Positions 41,340-50,390 of a stretch of 64,000 nt of DNA are shown in pieces. This DNA comes from Paenibacillus sp. Soil750 (GTDB taxonomy: Bacteria; Bacillota; Bacilli; Paenibacillales; NBRC-103111). Under the pieces are notes generated by a model that worked only from the letters and a program-made list of their open reading frames with translations, searched no databases and had not been told where the DNA came from. The translations under genes were made by a program, and so were the position numbers. Where the stretch lies: the NCBI RefSeq assembly GCF_001428045.1, contig NZ_LMSD01000040.1, forward strand, positions 124,096-188,095, given 5' to 3'. How positions within the stretch are numbered: position 1 is the stretch's first letter; each line of letters opens with the position of its first letter.

Positions 41340-43073
41340 TCATTCATTTACAGCCAGCCAATGGCCAGGCGTCACTTCGACAAACTGCGACCGCTCCAGC
41401 CCGTACGGATCCTGTATCGACGAGTCAATGAGTGGCACGAACGCCTTGCGTGACTCCACCGCCGGATCAGGAACCGGAATCGCCGCGAGCAACGATTTGG
41501 TATACGCGTGCATCGGGTTCGCATACAACTCTTCGCTCTCTGCGAGTTCAACGATCTTACCCTTGTACATCACGGCTACGCGGTCACTGATATGCTTAAC
41601 CATCGATAGATCGTGAGCGATAAATAGATATGTCAGCCCCAGCCTCTGTTGCAGCTCCTCTAGCAACTTGACGATCTGCGCTTGGATGGATACATCCAGA
41701 GCCGACAACGGCTCGTCGCAAACGATAAACTCAGGCTCAACCGCCAGTGTTCGGGCGATACCGATCCGCTGCCGCTGCCCGCCGGAGAACTCATGCGGGT
41801 AGCGCATAGCGTGAGATGGGCTGAGACCGACCATCTCAAGCAGTTCCTCAATCCGATGCTGCCGCTCCCCCTTACTGTTCGTCATGCGGTGGAGGTCTAA
41901 CGCCTCACCGATGATGTCAGCAACCCGCATGCGCGGGTTCAGGGAGGCATACGGATCTTGGAAGATCATCTGCATGTAGCGTCGCATCGTCTTCATCTCC
42001 CTGCGGGATAACCGATTAAGGGAGATCCCCTTGTACAACACCTCTCCGCCCGTTGCTTCGTTTAACCGCAAGATGGTCCGACCGGTGGTGGATTTACCGC
42101 AGCCTGATTCACCTACAACGCCTAGCGTCTCTCCAGCACGGATATCAAAGCTGACATCGTTAACTGCTTTGATGATCTGGCCTTTACCGAGATTGAAATG
42201 CTGTCTAAGCGACCGGACTTCCAGCAAAGGACGGTCATCTGCCGAACGAGTGATTGAGGAAACCAATTTAGGTTTCTTCTTCTCATCAAGCCTTGGCAGT
42301 GCATTCAGTAGACGCACCGTGTAGGGATGCTTCGGAGCGGAGAAAATCTCCTCTGTCGTGCCCGTCTCAACGACTTCGCCATCCTTCATAACTACAACCC
42401 GATCACACATCCCGGCTACGACACCTAGATCATGCGTAATTAAGATGATGGATGTGCCCAGCTTGCGCTGAATCTCCTTCATCTGGTGCAAAATCTGCGC
42501 CTGAATGGTGACGTCAAGCGAGGTCGTAGGCTCGTCCGCAATAAGCAGCGATGGTCGACAAGCAAGTGCAATAGCAATCATTACACGTTGACGCATACCA
42601 CCGGAAAATTCATGGGGATACTGTAAATAGCGTGCTTCTGCATGGGGGATCCCGACCAGCTTCAGCATCTCAATCGCTTCCCGCTGTGCTTCTTCCTTGC
42701 CAAGCTTCCGATGCTTGATCAGACTCTCCTCAATCTGTCGACCTATGCGCATCGTCGGGTTCAGCGAGGACATTGGATCTTGGAAGATCATCCCGATATC
42801 GCGACCGCGAATATGCTCCATCTCGAGATCTGACTTATCAGCGAGGTTCTGTCCTTGGAAAAGAACCTCCCCACCTTTCACCATCGAAGGAGGCGATGGC
42901 AGTAGCCTCATGATCGTACGTGCTGTAACACTCTTACCGCTGCCGGATTCGCCAACGATCCCCAGCGTCTCTCCCTCGCGTAACGAGAAGCTTACATTAC
43001 GAACAGCTTCAACTTCCTTATCTCGTGTGTAGAAAGAGACAGACAATTGCTTCACTTCTAAAATGGATGTCAT
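41340..43073 (-). CDS. Oligopeptide-type ABC importer, fused double ATPase (OppD-OppF)
   Basis: Peptide/nickel-type ATPase of 577 residues made of two complete ABC cassettes in one chain. Cassette 1: GESGSGKS, FSGGMRQRVMIA, LLIADEPTTSLD. Cassette 2: GESGCGKST, FSGGQRQRIGIA, FIVCDEPLSALD. Each is followed by the oligopeptide-family C-terminal extension (HPYTVRLLNALP and HAYTKSLLAAIP). Both sites keep catalytic Glu, unlike NupO. The fused arrangement resembles GsiA/YejF. The ATG at 43073 has AAAGGTGAT upstream. It is divergent from two extended permeases and a binding protein, which are the likely partners. Confidence 0.92.
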   Translation of the reverse strand: MTSILEVKQLSVSFYTRDKEVEAVRNVSFSLREGETLGIVGESGSGKSVTARTIMRLLPSPPSMVKGGEVLFQGQNLADKSDLEMEHIRGRDIGMIFQDPMSSLNPTMRIGRQIEESLIKHRKLGKEEAQREAIEMLKLVGIPHAEARYLQYPHEFSGGMRQRVMIAIALACRPSLLIADEPTTSLDVTIQAQILHQMKEIQRKLGTSIILITHDLGVVAGMCDRVVVMKDGEVVETGTTEEIFSAPKHPYTVRLLNALPRLDEKKKPKLVSSITRSADDRPLLEVRSLRQHFNLGKGQIIKAVNDVSFDIRAGETLGVVGESGCGKSTTGRTILRLNEATGGEVLYKGISLNRLSRREMKTMRRYMQMIFQDPYASLNPRMRVADIIGEALDLHRMTNSKGERQHRIEELLEMVGLSPSHAMRYPHEFSGGQRQRIGIARTLAVEPEFIVCDEPLSALDVSIQAQIVKLLEELQQRLGLTYLFIAHDLSMVKHISDRVAVMYKGKIVELAESEELYANPMHAYTKSLLAAIPVPDPAVESRKAFVPLIDSSIQDPYGLERSQFVEVTPGHWLAVNE

Positions 43074-43209
43074 ATAATCACCTTTGAGTTGGGATAAACT
43101 TGAAAAGAAAGTTTCTATCATTCGTTAATACATGTTAAAATATAAGTTAATTATATCGCAACTATAAAAAAATTATATATTTCAAAAAAATGAAACTATT
43201 ATTTGACCA

Positions 43210-43238
43210 TTGACTTTTTCAAGCACCACTCTTAAAAT
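43210..43238 (+). promoter_or_regulatory. Promoter of the permease/binding protein operon
   Basis: TTGACT (43210-43215), 17 bases, TAAAAT (43233-43238), upstream of the first permease gene. The rest of the 220-base divergent region is very AT-rich and may hold the promoter of the ATPase gene. Confidence 0.65.
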
Positions 43239-43295
43239 CTACTATATCGATCGGAATAATGCAATATAAACTGACCGACAAAGGAGCTTACGAAC

Positions 43296-44738
43296 TTGAC
43301 CGGGCACACTTCAGCTATGGATTCACCTCTAGTCGACCGACTCGGGAACATTTTTGCCAAAATGCTATTGCATCCTACTTATCGCTTTTTGCTACTACTG
43401 GCGGGGGCTCCCTTGCATCTAATCGTCTATGTGGTCCACCTGTCCAACAAAAAGAAGAGTATGCACAAGGCTAATTTGGACAAGTTAGAACAGCAATGGA
43501 CTTCCTCGGGACATCGAGATCAGCTGCTCAAGGAGGCGAAAGAACAACTTGAGCGTAAGCATAGATTCTTCGGACAGACCGTCACCCCAGAGAAACTGGA
43601 TCGCGAAGCTAACCAAATTGCGGCGATCAAGTTCAAGGAAGCGTTATTGCGTCACCTTGATGCTGAACAAGATGGGAACGGCAAGTCGCAGACCACCTAT
43701 GCCGATACATTTACCCAATTGATCCGACACCCGGCGTTTCTGGCTATATCCATTATTCCCGGTGTTCTCATGTACATTCTTATGTTGATCTATAACAACG
43801 CTTATTTCAAATATATCGCTGAACGGCTCGTGATGACAGTTTTCGTCATTTTTGGCGTCGCTTTTCTCGTCTTTACCATTCTCTATCTGTCGCCTTTGAA
43901 TCCTGCTGCTAACATCATCGGGGAAACAGCAACAGCAGAGCAGATTGCCAAGTTTAATCAGCTCTACGGTCTTGATCAACCTTATCTGACCCAGCTTTGG
44001 CATACATTCCGCGGTATCCTGACATTCGATTTAGGCAAATCCTTCGCAGGCAACGAAGTGGTCACCACCTCCATTGCTGCGAAGTTTCCGGTGACGCTGA
44101 CGCTAACCGTCATCTCCACGATCGTAGCTGTACTGATCGCCCTGCCGATCGGGTTGGTGTCTGCCACTCGACCGAATTCTTTCTTTGACTATACGTTCAT
44201 GCTGATTGCATTGATTGGGTTATCGATCCCTAACTTCTGGCAAGGGCTCGTCCTCATCTTGAATTTCTCGATCAAGCTGCATTGGCTTCCCGCTACATAT
44301 AATCCGCAGAATGCACTGACGATGATCATGCCGATTGTTGTGTTAGGAACAGGTCTTACCGCGGCAGTAGCTCGGATGACGCGGTCTTCTACACTAGAGG
44401 TCATCCACGAGGATTATATTACGACTGCCCGGGCCAAAGGGTTATCTCGCAGGCAGGTGCTTTGGAAGCACGCCGTGGGTAATGCGCTAATCCCGATTAT
44501 TACGGTTATCGGACTTCAATTCGGTGCGATGCTCGGCGGAGCGGCTGTGACGGAGAAAGTTTTCAATATCAACGGAATTGGTAGCTATATCGTGGACAAG
44601 CAGTTCATTCCCGATATTCCCGCAATAATGGGGGGCGTCGTCTATACAGCCATCACAATCTCGATCGTCAATGTCATCATTGACATTTTATACGCCTTTT
44701 TTGATCCAAGAATCCGTTCCAAAATGAAACAATACTAG
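43296..44738 (+). CDS. OppB-type ABC permease with about 170-residue N-terminal extension
   Basis: Permease of 480 residues. The standard OppB/DppB domain begins only at about residue 174 (YIAERLVMTVFVIFGVAFLV) and includes GLDQPYLTQLWHTFRGILTFDLGKSF and the ATPase-contact loop HEDYITTARAKGLSRRQVLWKHA. The extension has two hydrophobic segments (about 28-49 and 148-170) flanking a charged, helical stretch of roughly 95 residues (for example QQWTSSGHRDQLLKEAKEQL). Ordinary family members are about 310-330 residues. The TTG start is supported by AAGGAG nine bases upstream. First gene of a three-gene operon with the OppC-type permease and the binding protein. Confidence 0.9.
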   Translation: MTGHTSAMDSPLVDRLGNIFAKMLLHPTYRFLLLLAGAPLHLIVYVVHLSNKKKSMHKANLDKLEQQWTSSGHRDQLLKEAKEQLERKHRFFGQTVTPEKLDREANQIAAIKFKEALLRHLDAEQDGNGKSQTTYADTFTQLIRHPAFLAISIIPGVLMYILMLIYNNAYFKYIAERLVMTVFVIFGVAFLVFTILYLSPLNPAANIIGETATAEQIAKFNQLYGLDQPYLTQLWHTFRGILTFDLGKSFAGNEVVTTSIAAKFPVTLTLTVISTIVAVLIALPIGLVSATRPNSFFDYTFMLIALIGLSIPNFWQGLVLILNFSIKLHWLPATYNPQNALTMIMPIVVLGTGLTAAVARMTRSSTLEVIHEDYITTARAKGLSRRQVLWKHAVGNALIPIITVIGLQFGAMLGGAAVTEKVFNINGIGSYIVDKQFIPDIPAIMGGVVYTAITISIVNVIIDILYAFFDPRIRSKMKQY

Positions 44739-44749
44739 CAGGTGACAAC

Positions 44750-46258
44750 GTGACCAAACCGATACTTACTAAACAGGACACTCATTTCAGATTACGTACC
44801 TGCTCCGAATACGGACAGGCCAGCTTTGCGGGGATCGCCTCCTTAAGTTTGGCACTGGTATTGTTGATCAACAGCTTCGAAGGAGCTCACTTAGCTGTGC
44901 ATTCAGCCGTGTTCGCTGCCTTTGTCTCTTATTTGGTCTTTGCGCTTCTTCAATTGGGAACAATGGCTTTGATCCGCAGAGATCTGCTCCAGCATGGCGA
45001 GATACGCCGCACCACTCGTTGGATAGGTTACTTGCTATTACTCAGCTTGCTGACTGCTAACATTTTCATTGTTACGGCTGCCTTTCAGCTCATCAAACGC
45101 AAAAAGAACGCGGCATATATACTCTCGTTCTACGCTTTGTTAACGACTTTGTTCGTTTTCGCTGTCTCAGCTTTAAACGTCTTCAAACCGTATGTATCTA
45201 ACTTATTCGTACCGGGTATGGGTCTCATTTTAGTCGCGGGAGCCATTCAACTACTTGCTCTGCTTCTGATCTCCCGGTATGGAGATGACAAGCTTCTGCC
45301 CAAGTGGTTGTGGGTCGTCGCGGTAATGTTGCTAGTAACTGCTCTAACGGGTAATGTATTCGCCCTGGCGCTTGGCATCCTGTTGATGTCCAAACTTAAG
45401 AACAGAGATGATTCATCGGGCACGAAATTGAATGAGGTTGTTGACCGGCTGTCCCGCAGCTCTACTTCCATGCTGGGTCTTTGGTTCATCGGCTTTCTCA
45501 TTTCAATCTCGCTGTGCAGTTACTTAACTTTCGACTACGGGATGGCGATCGACAATAATTACGGAGCTATCCTGCAATCGCCAAGCCTTACCTATCCGCT
45601 GGGTACGGACAACTTCGGTCGATGCCTGTTCTCTCGAATCGTATTTGGTGCACGTATCTCGCTCTTTGTCGGTATCCTCTCCACATTGATCCCCGTCATT
45701 ATCGGAGGCTCACTGGGAGCGATATCCGGTTACTACGGACGCAGTACGGACAATCTCATCATGCGTGCGCTTGATATCTTGTACGCAATTCCAGGTATCC
45801 TGCTTGCCATTGCTATCATCGCGGCATTCGGTGCCAGTACGGTCAATCTCATTCTTGCGCTGAGCGTCGGGGCCATCCCTACGTATGCTCGGACCATGCG
45901 AGCCAATGTAATGCTCGTCTCTACTCTTGAATATGTGCAAGCGGCGCGGGCATTCGGCGCGGGCGATTTTATCATTTTGCTCAGACATATCATCCCGAAC
46001 TCCATTGCGCCGATGATCGTTAAGTCTACGTTAACCGTCGGCGGAGCCATCATCTCAACGAGCAGCTTGAGCTACCTCGGACTCGGCGTCGAGCCGCATA
46101 TTCCCGAGTGGGGTAATATTCTGAAGGTCGGAAGTTCCTATCTCGAGACGCATGCCTACACGGCCATCTATCCTGGCTTGGCTATCATCGCACTCGTGCT
46201 GTCCTTCAACTTCCTTGGAGACGGACTACGCGACGCGTTAGATCCTAAGCTGGATTAA
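44750..46258 (+). CDS. OppC-type ABC permease with about 240-residue extra membrane domain
   Basis: Permease of 502 residues. The C-terminal half is a normal OppC/DppC domain: LGTDNFGRCLFSRIVFGAR, then the ATPase-contact loop TLEYVQAARAFGAGDFIILL and the terminal LGDGLRDALDPKLD. The N-terminal 240 residues, absent from ordinary ~300-residue members, contain about six hydrophobic segments of unknown relationship, in an otherwise basic loop arrangement (IRRDLLQHGEIRRTTRW, QLIKRKKNAAY). A GTG start follows AGGTGACAAC, eleven bases after the upstream permease stop, so the two are co-translated. Confidence 0.9.
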   Translation: MTKPILTKQDTHFRLRTCSEYGQASFAGIASLSLALVLLINSFEGAHLAVHSAVFAAFVSYLVFALLQLGTMALIRRDLLQHGEIRRTTRWIGYLLLLSLLTANIFIVTAAFQLIKRKKNAAYILSFYALLTTLFVFAVSALNVFKPYVSNLFVPGMGLILVAGAIQLLALLLISRYGDDKLLPKWLWVVAVMLLVTALTGNVFALALGILLMSKLKNRDDSSGTKLNEVVDRLSRSSTSMLGLWFIGFLISISLCSYLTFDYGMAIDNNYGAILQSPSLTYPLGTDNFGRCLFSRIVFGARISLFVGILSTLIPVIIGGSLGAISGYYGRSTDNLIMRALDILYAIPGILLAIAIIAAFGASTVNLILALSVGAIPTYARTMRANVMLVSTLEYVQAARAFGAGDFIILLRHIIPNSIAPMIVKSTLTVGGAIISTSSLSYLGLGVEPHIPEWGNILKVGSSYLETHAYTAIYPGLAIIALVLSFNFLGDGLRDALDPKLD

Positions 46259-46377
46259 ACACTTAAAAAATAATGGAATCTTCATTCTTACTCCATGAAT
46301 TCTCACGTTACACAACACAGAAGGATATGGAATGAATGTGCGTTCATACACTTACTTTTACTAGGAGGGTCAAATCT

Positions 46378-48219
46378 ATGATTAAGAAAAGCAAGGTTGT
46401 CATCCCCGTCATCCTCGGTGCCTCTTTGATGCTAAGCGGATGCAATTTCACAACGAAGGATGACGCTGCTGCGTCACCAACACCATCAGCAGGAGCAACT
46501 GCTGCAGCGAACACTACCCCTGTCGATATCGAACTGTTGGGTATGAGCTCAAATGAAACAGACCTTAACATCGTTCGCGACCAGCTTACGAAGAATGGTT
46601 TTAACGTTAAGTTGAACATCCAGCCGGATTACGGTACGTTCAAAGCGCAACAAGATGCAGGCAACTTCGATGCAGCCTTGTCCAGTTGGACCACTGTTAC
46701 AGGTAACCCAGACTATGCGGTACGTTCCCTTTTCAAAACAGGTGGTGACTACAGCATTATGTCCGATCCAGAGATCGACAAGCTGATTGATCAGGCCGCA
46801 GGTCAGACACCAGAGCAGTTCACAGAAACATACAAGACGTTCGAACAAAAATTAGTCCTGGATAAAGCCTACATTGCACCGCTCTATAACTCACTCAAAG
46901 CACAAGCGTTTAATCAAGATGTTCTGAAGAAAGAGTCTGTACGTCTCTCGAAATCTCGTTCCCTGCCTTGGGAAGAGCTAGACTTCAAGGATACGGCCAA
47001 ACGTGCGAAAGACCCGATCATTCTGCAATCAACGCTTCCTTCCCTAACATCACTCGATCCAATCAAAGGGAATGACGGTTCGATCAATATCATCAACACG
47101 AACATGTATGTACGTCTACTCAACTTGACAGATGACGATAAGTTAACGGCTGAAGGCTCACTTTCGCACAACTTTGCAATCGCCAATGGCAATTCCGACT
47201 ACTACTTCTTACTTCGTGACGATATCGACTTTGCACAAATTAAGAACAAGCTAGCCGCTGACTCTGGCGAACGCGTTGGTGCTGAAGATGTTATTTTCTC
47301 GTTAAATCGCGCCAAAGACAAAAATTCCGTGCCAAATCACCGTACATTTACATTGCATGAGCATATCAAAAATGTAGAACTTGTGACTGACCCTGCCGTA
47401 CTTGAATCAGTTAAAGTATCCGGCGGCTCCGACACAATCAAATCGAGTTTGGAAAAAGGCCTTGGCACCAAAATTTCTTCCCTTGTAGCTGATAAAACGA
47501 AAGCAAGCAATAAAGAAGGCAAATATCAAGTTGTTAAGTTGACAACTACAGAGCCGTTCCCGCAAGTCTTGAACTATTTAGCGCATCAATCCGCGGGGAT
47601 CGTCTCCAAGAAGCAAGTTGAAAGCATCAATACGTACGATGTAGCCAAATATGATGTAAATAAAGACATCGCGTACGGCGACCAAGCAACCATTACTGAA
47701 GGTGCTAAATACAACAATACATTGGCTACAAGCGGTCCTTACATTCTTTCCTACAAGAATGACTATGAGGCTGTCTTCTACAAAAACCCAGGGTATATGA
47801 AGGGGACGAAGTACGAGCCGAAAGTAGACTCCATCAAAATCCGTTTCATCAAAGATGCTGAAGCCTCCCTGTCAGCGCTAAGAAGCGGCGAGATTCACTT
47901 GTACTACGGTGTGTCCGAAGTTAAGTTTGACGTTGTCAAAGCGGATACTAAGCTTTCGCTTCAAACGATCCCTAGTAACGCTGTATCCTACCTGTTGTTC
48001 AACACTAAGAACCGCGAAATTGCCAAGAGCGCTGACTTGAGAAAAGCTGTGCTGTATTCCATCAATCAAGACGAATTCCTTGCTTACTACAAGAACAACA
48101 AGTTCAAAGCGATCTCGACTCTAAGCCCACTTGTCAAAACGGGATTAGAGCTCAAAGCAGATTCTGCTAAAGTGAAGGATTTCTTGAGCAAATATAACGC
48201 TAGCAAAACCACCAAATAG
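46378..48219 (+). CDS. Oligopeptide-type substrate-binding lipoprotein, circularly permuted
   Basis: Lipoprotein of 613 residues; AGGAGGGTC precedes the ATG and the lipobox LMLSGC gives Cys22. The mature domain is of the SBP_bac_5 (OppA/DppA) family, but its order is rearranged. Residues about 48-205 correspond to the usual C-terminal part (GFNVKLNIQPDYGTF, FDAALSSW, DPEIDKLIDQAAGQTPEQF, DKAYIAPLY). After a linker, residues about 215 onward match the usual N-terminus (LPSLTSLDPIKGNDGS, YYFLLRDDIDF, VGAEDVIFSLNRAKD), and the protein ends in the usual middle (YLLFNTKN, LRKAVLYSINQDEFL, AKVKDFLSKY). It is probably a functional permuted fold, as all parts are present once. Third gene of the importer operon. 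Confidence 0.88.
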   Translation: MIKKSKVVIPVILGASLMLSGCNFTTKDDAAASPTPSAGATAAANTTPVDIELLGMSSNETDLNIVRDQLTKNGFNVKLNIQPDYGTFKAQQDAGNFDAALSSWTTVTGNPDYAVRSLFKTGGDYSIMSDPEIDKLIDQAAGQTPEQFTETYKTFEQKLVLDKAYIAPLYNSLKAQAFNQDVLKKESVRLSKSRSLPWEELDFKDTAKRAKDPIILQSTLPSLTSLDPIKGNDGSINIINTNMYVRLLNLTDDDKLTAEGSLSHNFAIANGNSDYYFLLRDDIDFAQIKNKLAADSGERVGAEDVIFSLNRAKDKNSVPNHRTFTLHEHIKNVELVTDPAVLESVKVSGGSDTIKSSLEKGLGTKISSLVADKTKASNKEGKYQVVKLTTTEPFPQVLNYLAHQSAGIVSKKQVESINTYDVAKYDVNKDIAYGDQATITEGAKYNNTLATSGPYILSYKNDYEAVFYKNPGYMKGTKYEPKVDSIKIRFIKDAEASLSALRSGEIHLYYGVSEVKFDVVKADTKLSLQTIPSNAVSYLLFNTKNREIAKSADLRKAVLYSINQDEFLAYYKNNKFKAISTLSPLVKTGLELKADSAKVKDFLSKYNASKTTK

Positions 48220-48240
48220 TTGATCAGCTGAACATGTAAA

Positions 48241-48286
48241 ATAAACGGCTACACCGTCCTACTAGGACGGGTGCGTTTATCCAAAA
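48241..48286 (+). terminator. Terminator after the binding protein gene
   Basis: Nested stem ATAAACG...CGTTTAT around CACCGTCC-TACT-AGGACGGGTG, ending in TTTAT and CAAAAA; the T tract is short. Confidence 0.65.
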
Positions 48287-48335
48287 ATATAAGCATTGTA
48301 TAGAGTGAAACTTATACTTTCTTATATTTCTAAGA

Positions 48336-48376
48336 AGACTGCCTCATCGTCCATGACGGTTGGGCAGTCTCTTTCA
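48336..48376 (+). terminator. Hairpin upstream of the 152-residue protein gene
   Basis: AGACTGCCTCA pairs with TTGGGCAGTCT around CGTCCATGACGG and is followed by CTTTC. It lies 36 bases before the next start codon, so it could be a second terminator or an attenuator. Confidence 0.5.
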
Positions 48377-48411
48377 TACAAACCACATCGCACAGACAGG
48401 AGCGAATACAA

Positions 48412-48870
48412 ATGCCAACTCCCGAAGCCAACCTAGTTAAACTGTCGCAATGGGATGCACTCATCCTAGAGTCACTCAAGACCCAAGAATCTTCCGCAGA
48501 CAAGCTGCTTCAGCGGGTCCAAGCTGGTCAGCTTCCAATAGATGACAGCAAGTTCCAATTCGACTATACGCGCTTAACGGAGCTTGCGAGTGAGGATCTC
48601 GCTACGTTCGAGCACGCTGTCCGTCACGGCTACCAGATCAAATACAATACGCTGCGCGGCATCGCTAGCTGGATTCTCGTCGTTTTCGGACAGGAGACAG
48701 AGTTACAGCTCGAGCCCGGTCACGAAGCGGTCGTTGCAAGTCTTACCGCGGAGCAGCACAAACGCCTGACTGCTGTGCTCTCCCACGGATGGGTCGTCCG
48801 CGGCGAACAGGCAGCTACGCCTGATGCGAGCACGACAACATACGTCATCGAGCCTCTCGTCCGAGGTTGA
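48412..48870 (+). CDS. Unknown soluble protein (152 residues)
   Basis: No signal peptide or membrane segment; predicted mostly helical with a strand-rich end (TTTYVIEPLVRG). AGGAGCG lies before the ATG. The protein contains YQIKYNTLRGIASWILVVFGQ, which may form its core helix. It lies downstream of the permuted transporter operon on the same strand but behind two hairpins, so co-expression is uncertain. I do not recognise the family. Confidence 0.7.
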   Translation: MPTPEANLVKLSQWDALILESLKTQESSADKLLQRVQAGQLPIDDSKFQFDYTRLTELASEDLATFEHAVRHGYQIKYNTLRGIASWILVVFGQETELQLEPGHEAVVASLTAEQHKRLTAVLSHGWVVRGEQAATPDASTTTYVIEPLVRG

Positions 48871-48920
48871 TCAAACGTCATACTTATTACTTGTTCCACG
48901 ATGCTGCTCATGACTTTATC

Positions 48921-48949
48921 TTTACAACTTCCATGGGAGCAGGTATAGT
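48921..48949 (+). promoter_or_regulatory. Promoter of the NhaD/ArsB-like transporter gene
   Basis: TTTACA (48921-48926), 17 bases, TATAGT (48944-48949). It would start a leader of about 130 nt before the transporter's GTG. Confidence 0.65.
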
Positions 48950-48974
48950 TACGCTATATAGGATTGACCCGGAG

Positions 48975-49010
48975 GAGCCTGCCAAAAGCGGGCTCTTTTT
49001 GTCTTTTTCA
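48975..49010 (+). terminator. Leader terminator upstream of the NhaD/ArsB-like gene
   Basis: GAGCCTGC and GCGGGCTC pair (one wobble) around CAAAA and are followed by TTTTTGTCTTTTT. It lies about 20 nt after the predicted transcription start and 80 nt before the gene, so it can act as an attenuator, or end the upstream gene's transcript. A further hairpin TTCAGGA/TCCTGAA (49040-49065) sits just before the ribosome binding site. Confidence 0.75.
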
Positions 49011-49090
49011 GGGAACTGCGGGTCGCCCATCACACATAATTCAGGACAATACTGGAAATCCTGAAATAAAGTTAAATGGAGGCAGATTTA

Positions 49091-50371
49091 GTGGAATTAC
49101 AAGCTTACTGGGCTATCGGCATCTTCTTACTTATTTATGCGATTATCATTTCCGAAAAAATTCACCGTACCATTATCGCGATGATCGGAGCCGTGCTGAT
49201 GGTTGTTTTTGGCATCGTCAGCCAAGAGACAGCTCTGCATCACATCGACTTCAACACGCTGGGCCTACTCATCGGGATGATGATTATCGTAGGCATTACA
49301 GCGGAGACGGGGCTTTTCAAATATGTCGCGGTGAAGGCCGCTAAGCTCGCCAAGGGACAACCGCGAAGGATATTGATTGCGCTCGTGATTATCACAGCGG
49401 TATGCTCTGCCTTTTTGGACAATGTAACAACCGTACTTCTCATGGTCCCTGTCACCCTGAGCATTACGAGACAGCTTCGCGTGAATCCATTTCCGTTCCT
49501 TTTCACACAAATCTTGGCCTCCAATGTCGGGGGGACAGCCACGCTGATCGGCGATCCACCTAATATTATGATTGGTAGCGCAGTGAAAGAACTTACGTTC
49601 ATGGCGTTTATCTCGAACCTGACACCAATCGTAATCATCATCATACTGGCTTATATTCCTTTGTTCCTGCTGCTTTTCGGGAAACAAGTCAAATCCACCC
49701 CTGAGCTGCAACAGAGCATTATGGAGATGGATGAAAACGCAATGCTAACGGACCGTAAGCTGCTCTGGAAATGCCTTATCGTTCTGGCTCTTACCATTCT
49801 AGGCTTCTTCTTGCATCAGAGCTTGCATTTGGAATCGGCAACGGTTGCATTAAGTGGCGCGTTTCTTCTGCTTCTCCTGACTGGTGAGCACATGCTGGAG
49901 CCCGCTTTTGCTAGTATCGAGTGGCCTACGATCTTCTTCTTTGTCGGTCTTTTCGTGCTCGTATCCGGGCTCGTAGAAACAGGCGTGATTACACAGTTAG
50001 CTGCGCACGCGATTGAATTAACAGGCGGTAATGAATTCGCAACCTCGATGCTGATTCTGTGGCTGAGCGCGATTGCATCGGCTTTCCTCGACAACATCCC
50101 GTTCGTTGCCACGATGATTCCATTGATTCAGGAAATGGGCACTATGGGCGTCAGTAATTTAGAGCCACTGTGGTGGAGTTTGGCTTTGGGCGCTTGTTTG
50201 GGGGGCAATGGCACATTGATCGGGGCGAGTGCAAACTTGATTGTTGCTGGCCTAGCCGGCAAAGAGGGTTACCCAATCACCTTCGTGAAATATTTGAAAT
50301 ATGGCTTCCCGCTGATGATCATTTCGATCGTTCTGTCCAGCTTATATATTTATTTCAGGTATTTGATGTAA
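49091..50371 (+). CDS. Ion transporter of the ArsB/NhaD (SLC13-like) superfamily
   Basis: Membrane carrier of 426 residues with about eleven hydrophobic segments and the two inverted re-entrant signatures of the IT superfamily: SNVGGTATLIGDPPNIMIG in the first half and GGNGTLIGASANLIVAGLA in the second, plus matched AFLDNVTTVLLMVPV and AFLDNIPFVATMIPL helices. The family includes arsenite permeases and NhaD sodium/proton antiporters. The following NhaP-type antiporter and potassium channel favour a cation role, but arsenite or anion transport cannot be excluded. I prefer the GTG at 49091, eight bases after GGAGG, over the ATG at 49076, which lies before that site. Confidence 0.88.
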   Translation: MELQAYWAIGIFLLIYAIIISEKIHRTIIAMIGAVLMVVFGIVSQETALHHIDFNTLGLLIGMMIIVGITAETGLFKYVAVKAAKLAKGQPRRILIALVIITAVCSAFLDNVTTVLLMVPVTLSITRQLRVNPFPFLFTQILASNVGGTATLIGDPPNIMIGSAVKELTFMAFISNLTPIVIIIILAYIPLFLLLFGKQVKSTPELQQSIMEMDENAMLTDRKLLWKCLIVLALTILGFFLHQSLHLESATVALSGAFLLLLLTGEHMLEPAFASIEWPTIFFFVGLFVLVSGLVETGVITQLAAHAIELTGGNEFATSMLILWLSAIASAFLDNIPFVATMIPLIQEMGTMGVSNLEPLWWSLALGACLGGNGTLIGASANLIVAGLAGKEGYPITFVKYLKYGFPLMIISIVLSSLYIYFRYLM

Positions 50372-50390
50372 GAAAAAGGAGGTAAGTGCC

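Noticed and set aside
46378..48219. Binding protein gene as two genes joined by frameshift or misassembly
   Set aside because: One uninterrupted frame runs from a good lipoprotein signal to the stop, and each part of the fold occurs once. Misassembly would be expected to break the frame or duplicate parts.
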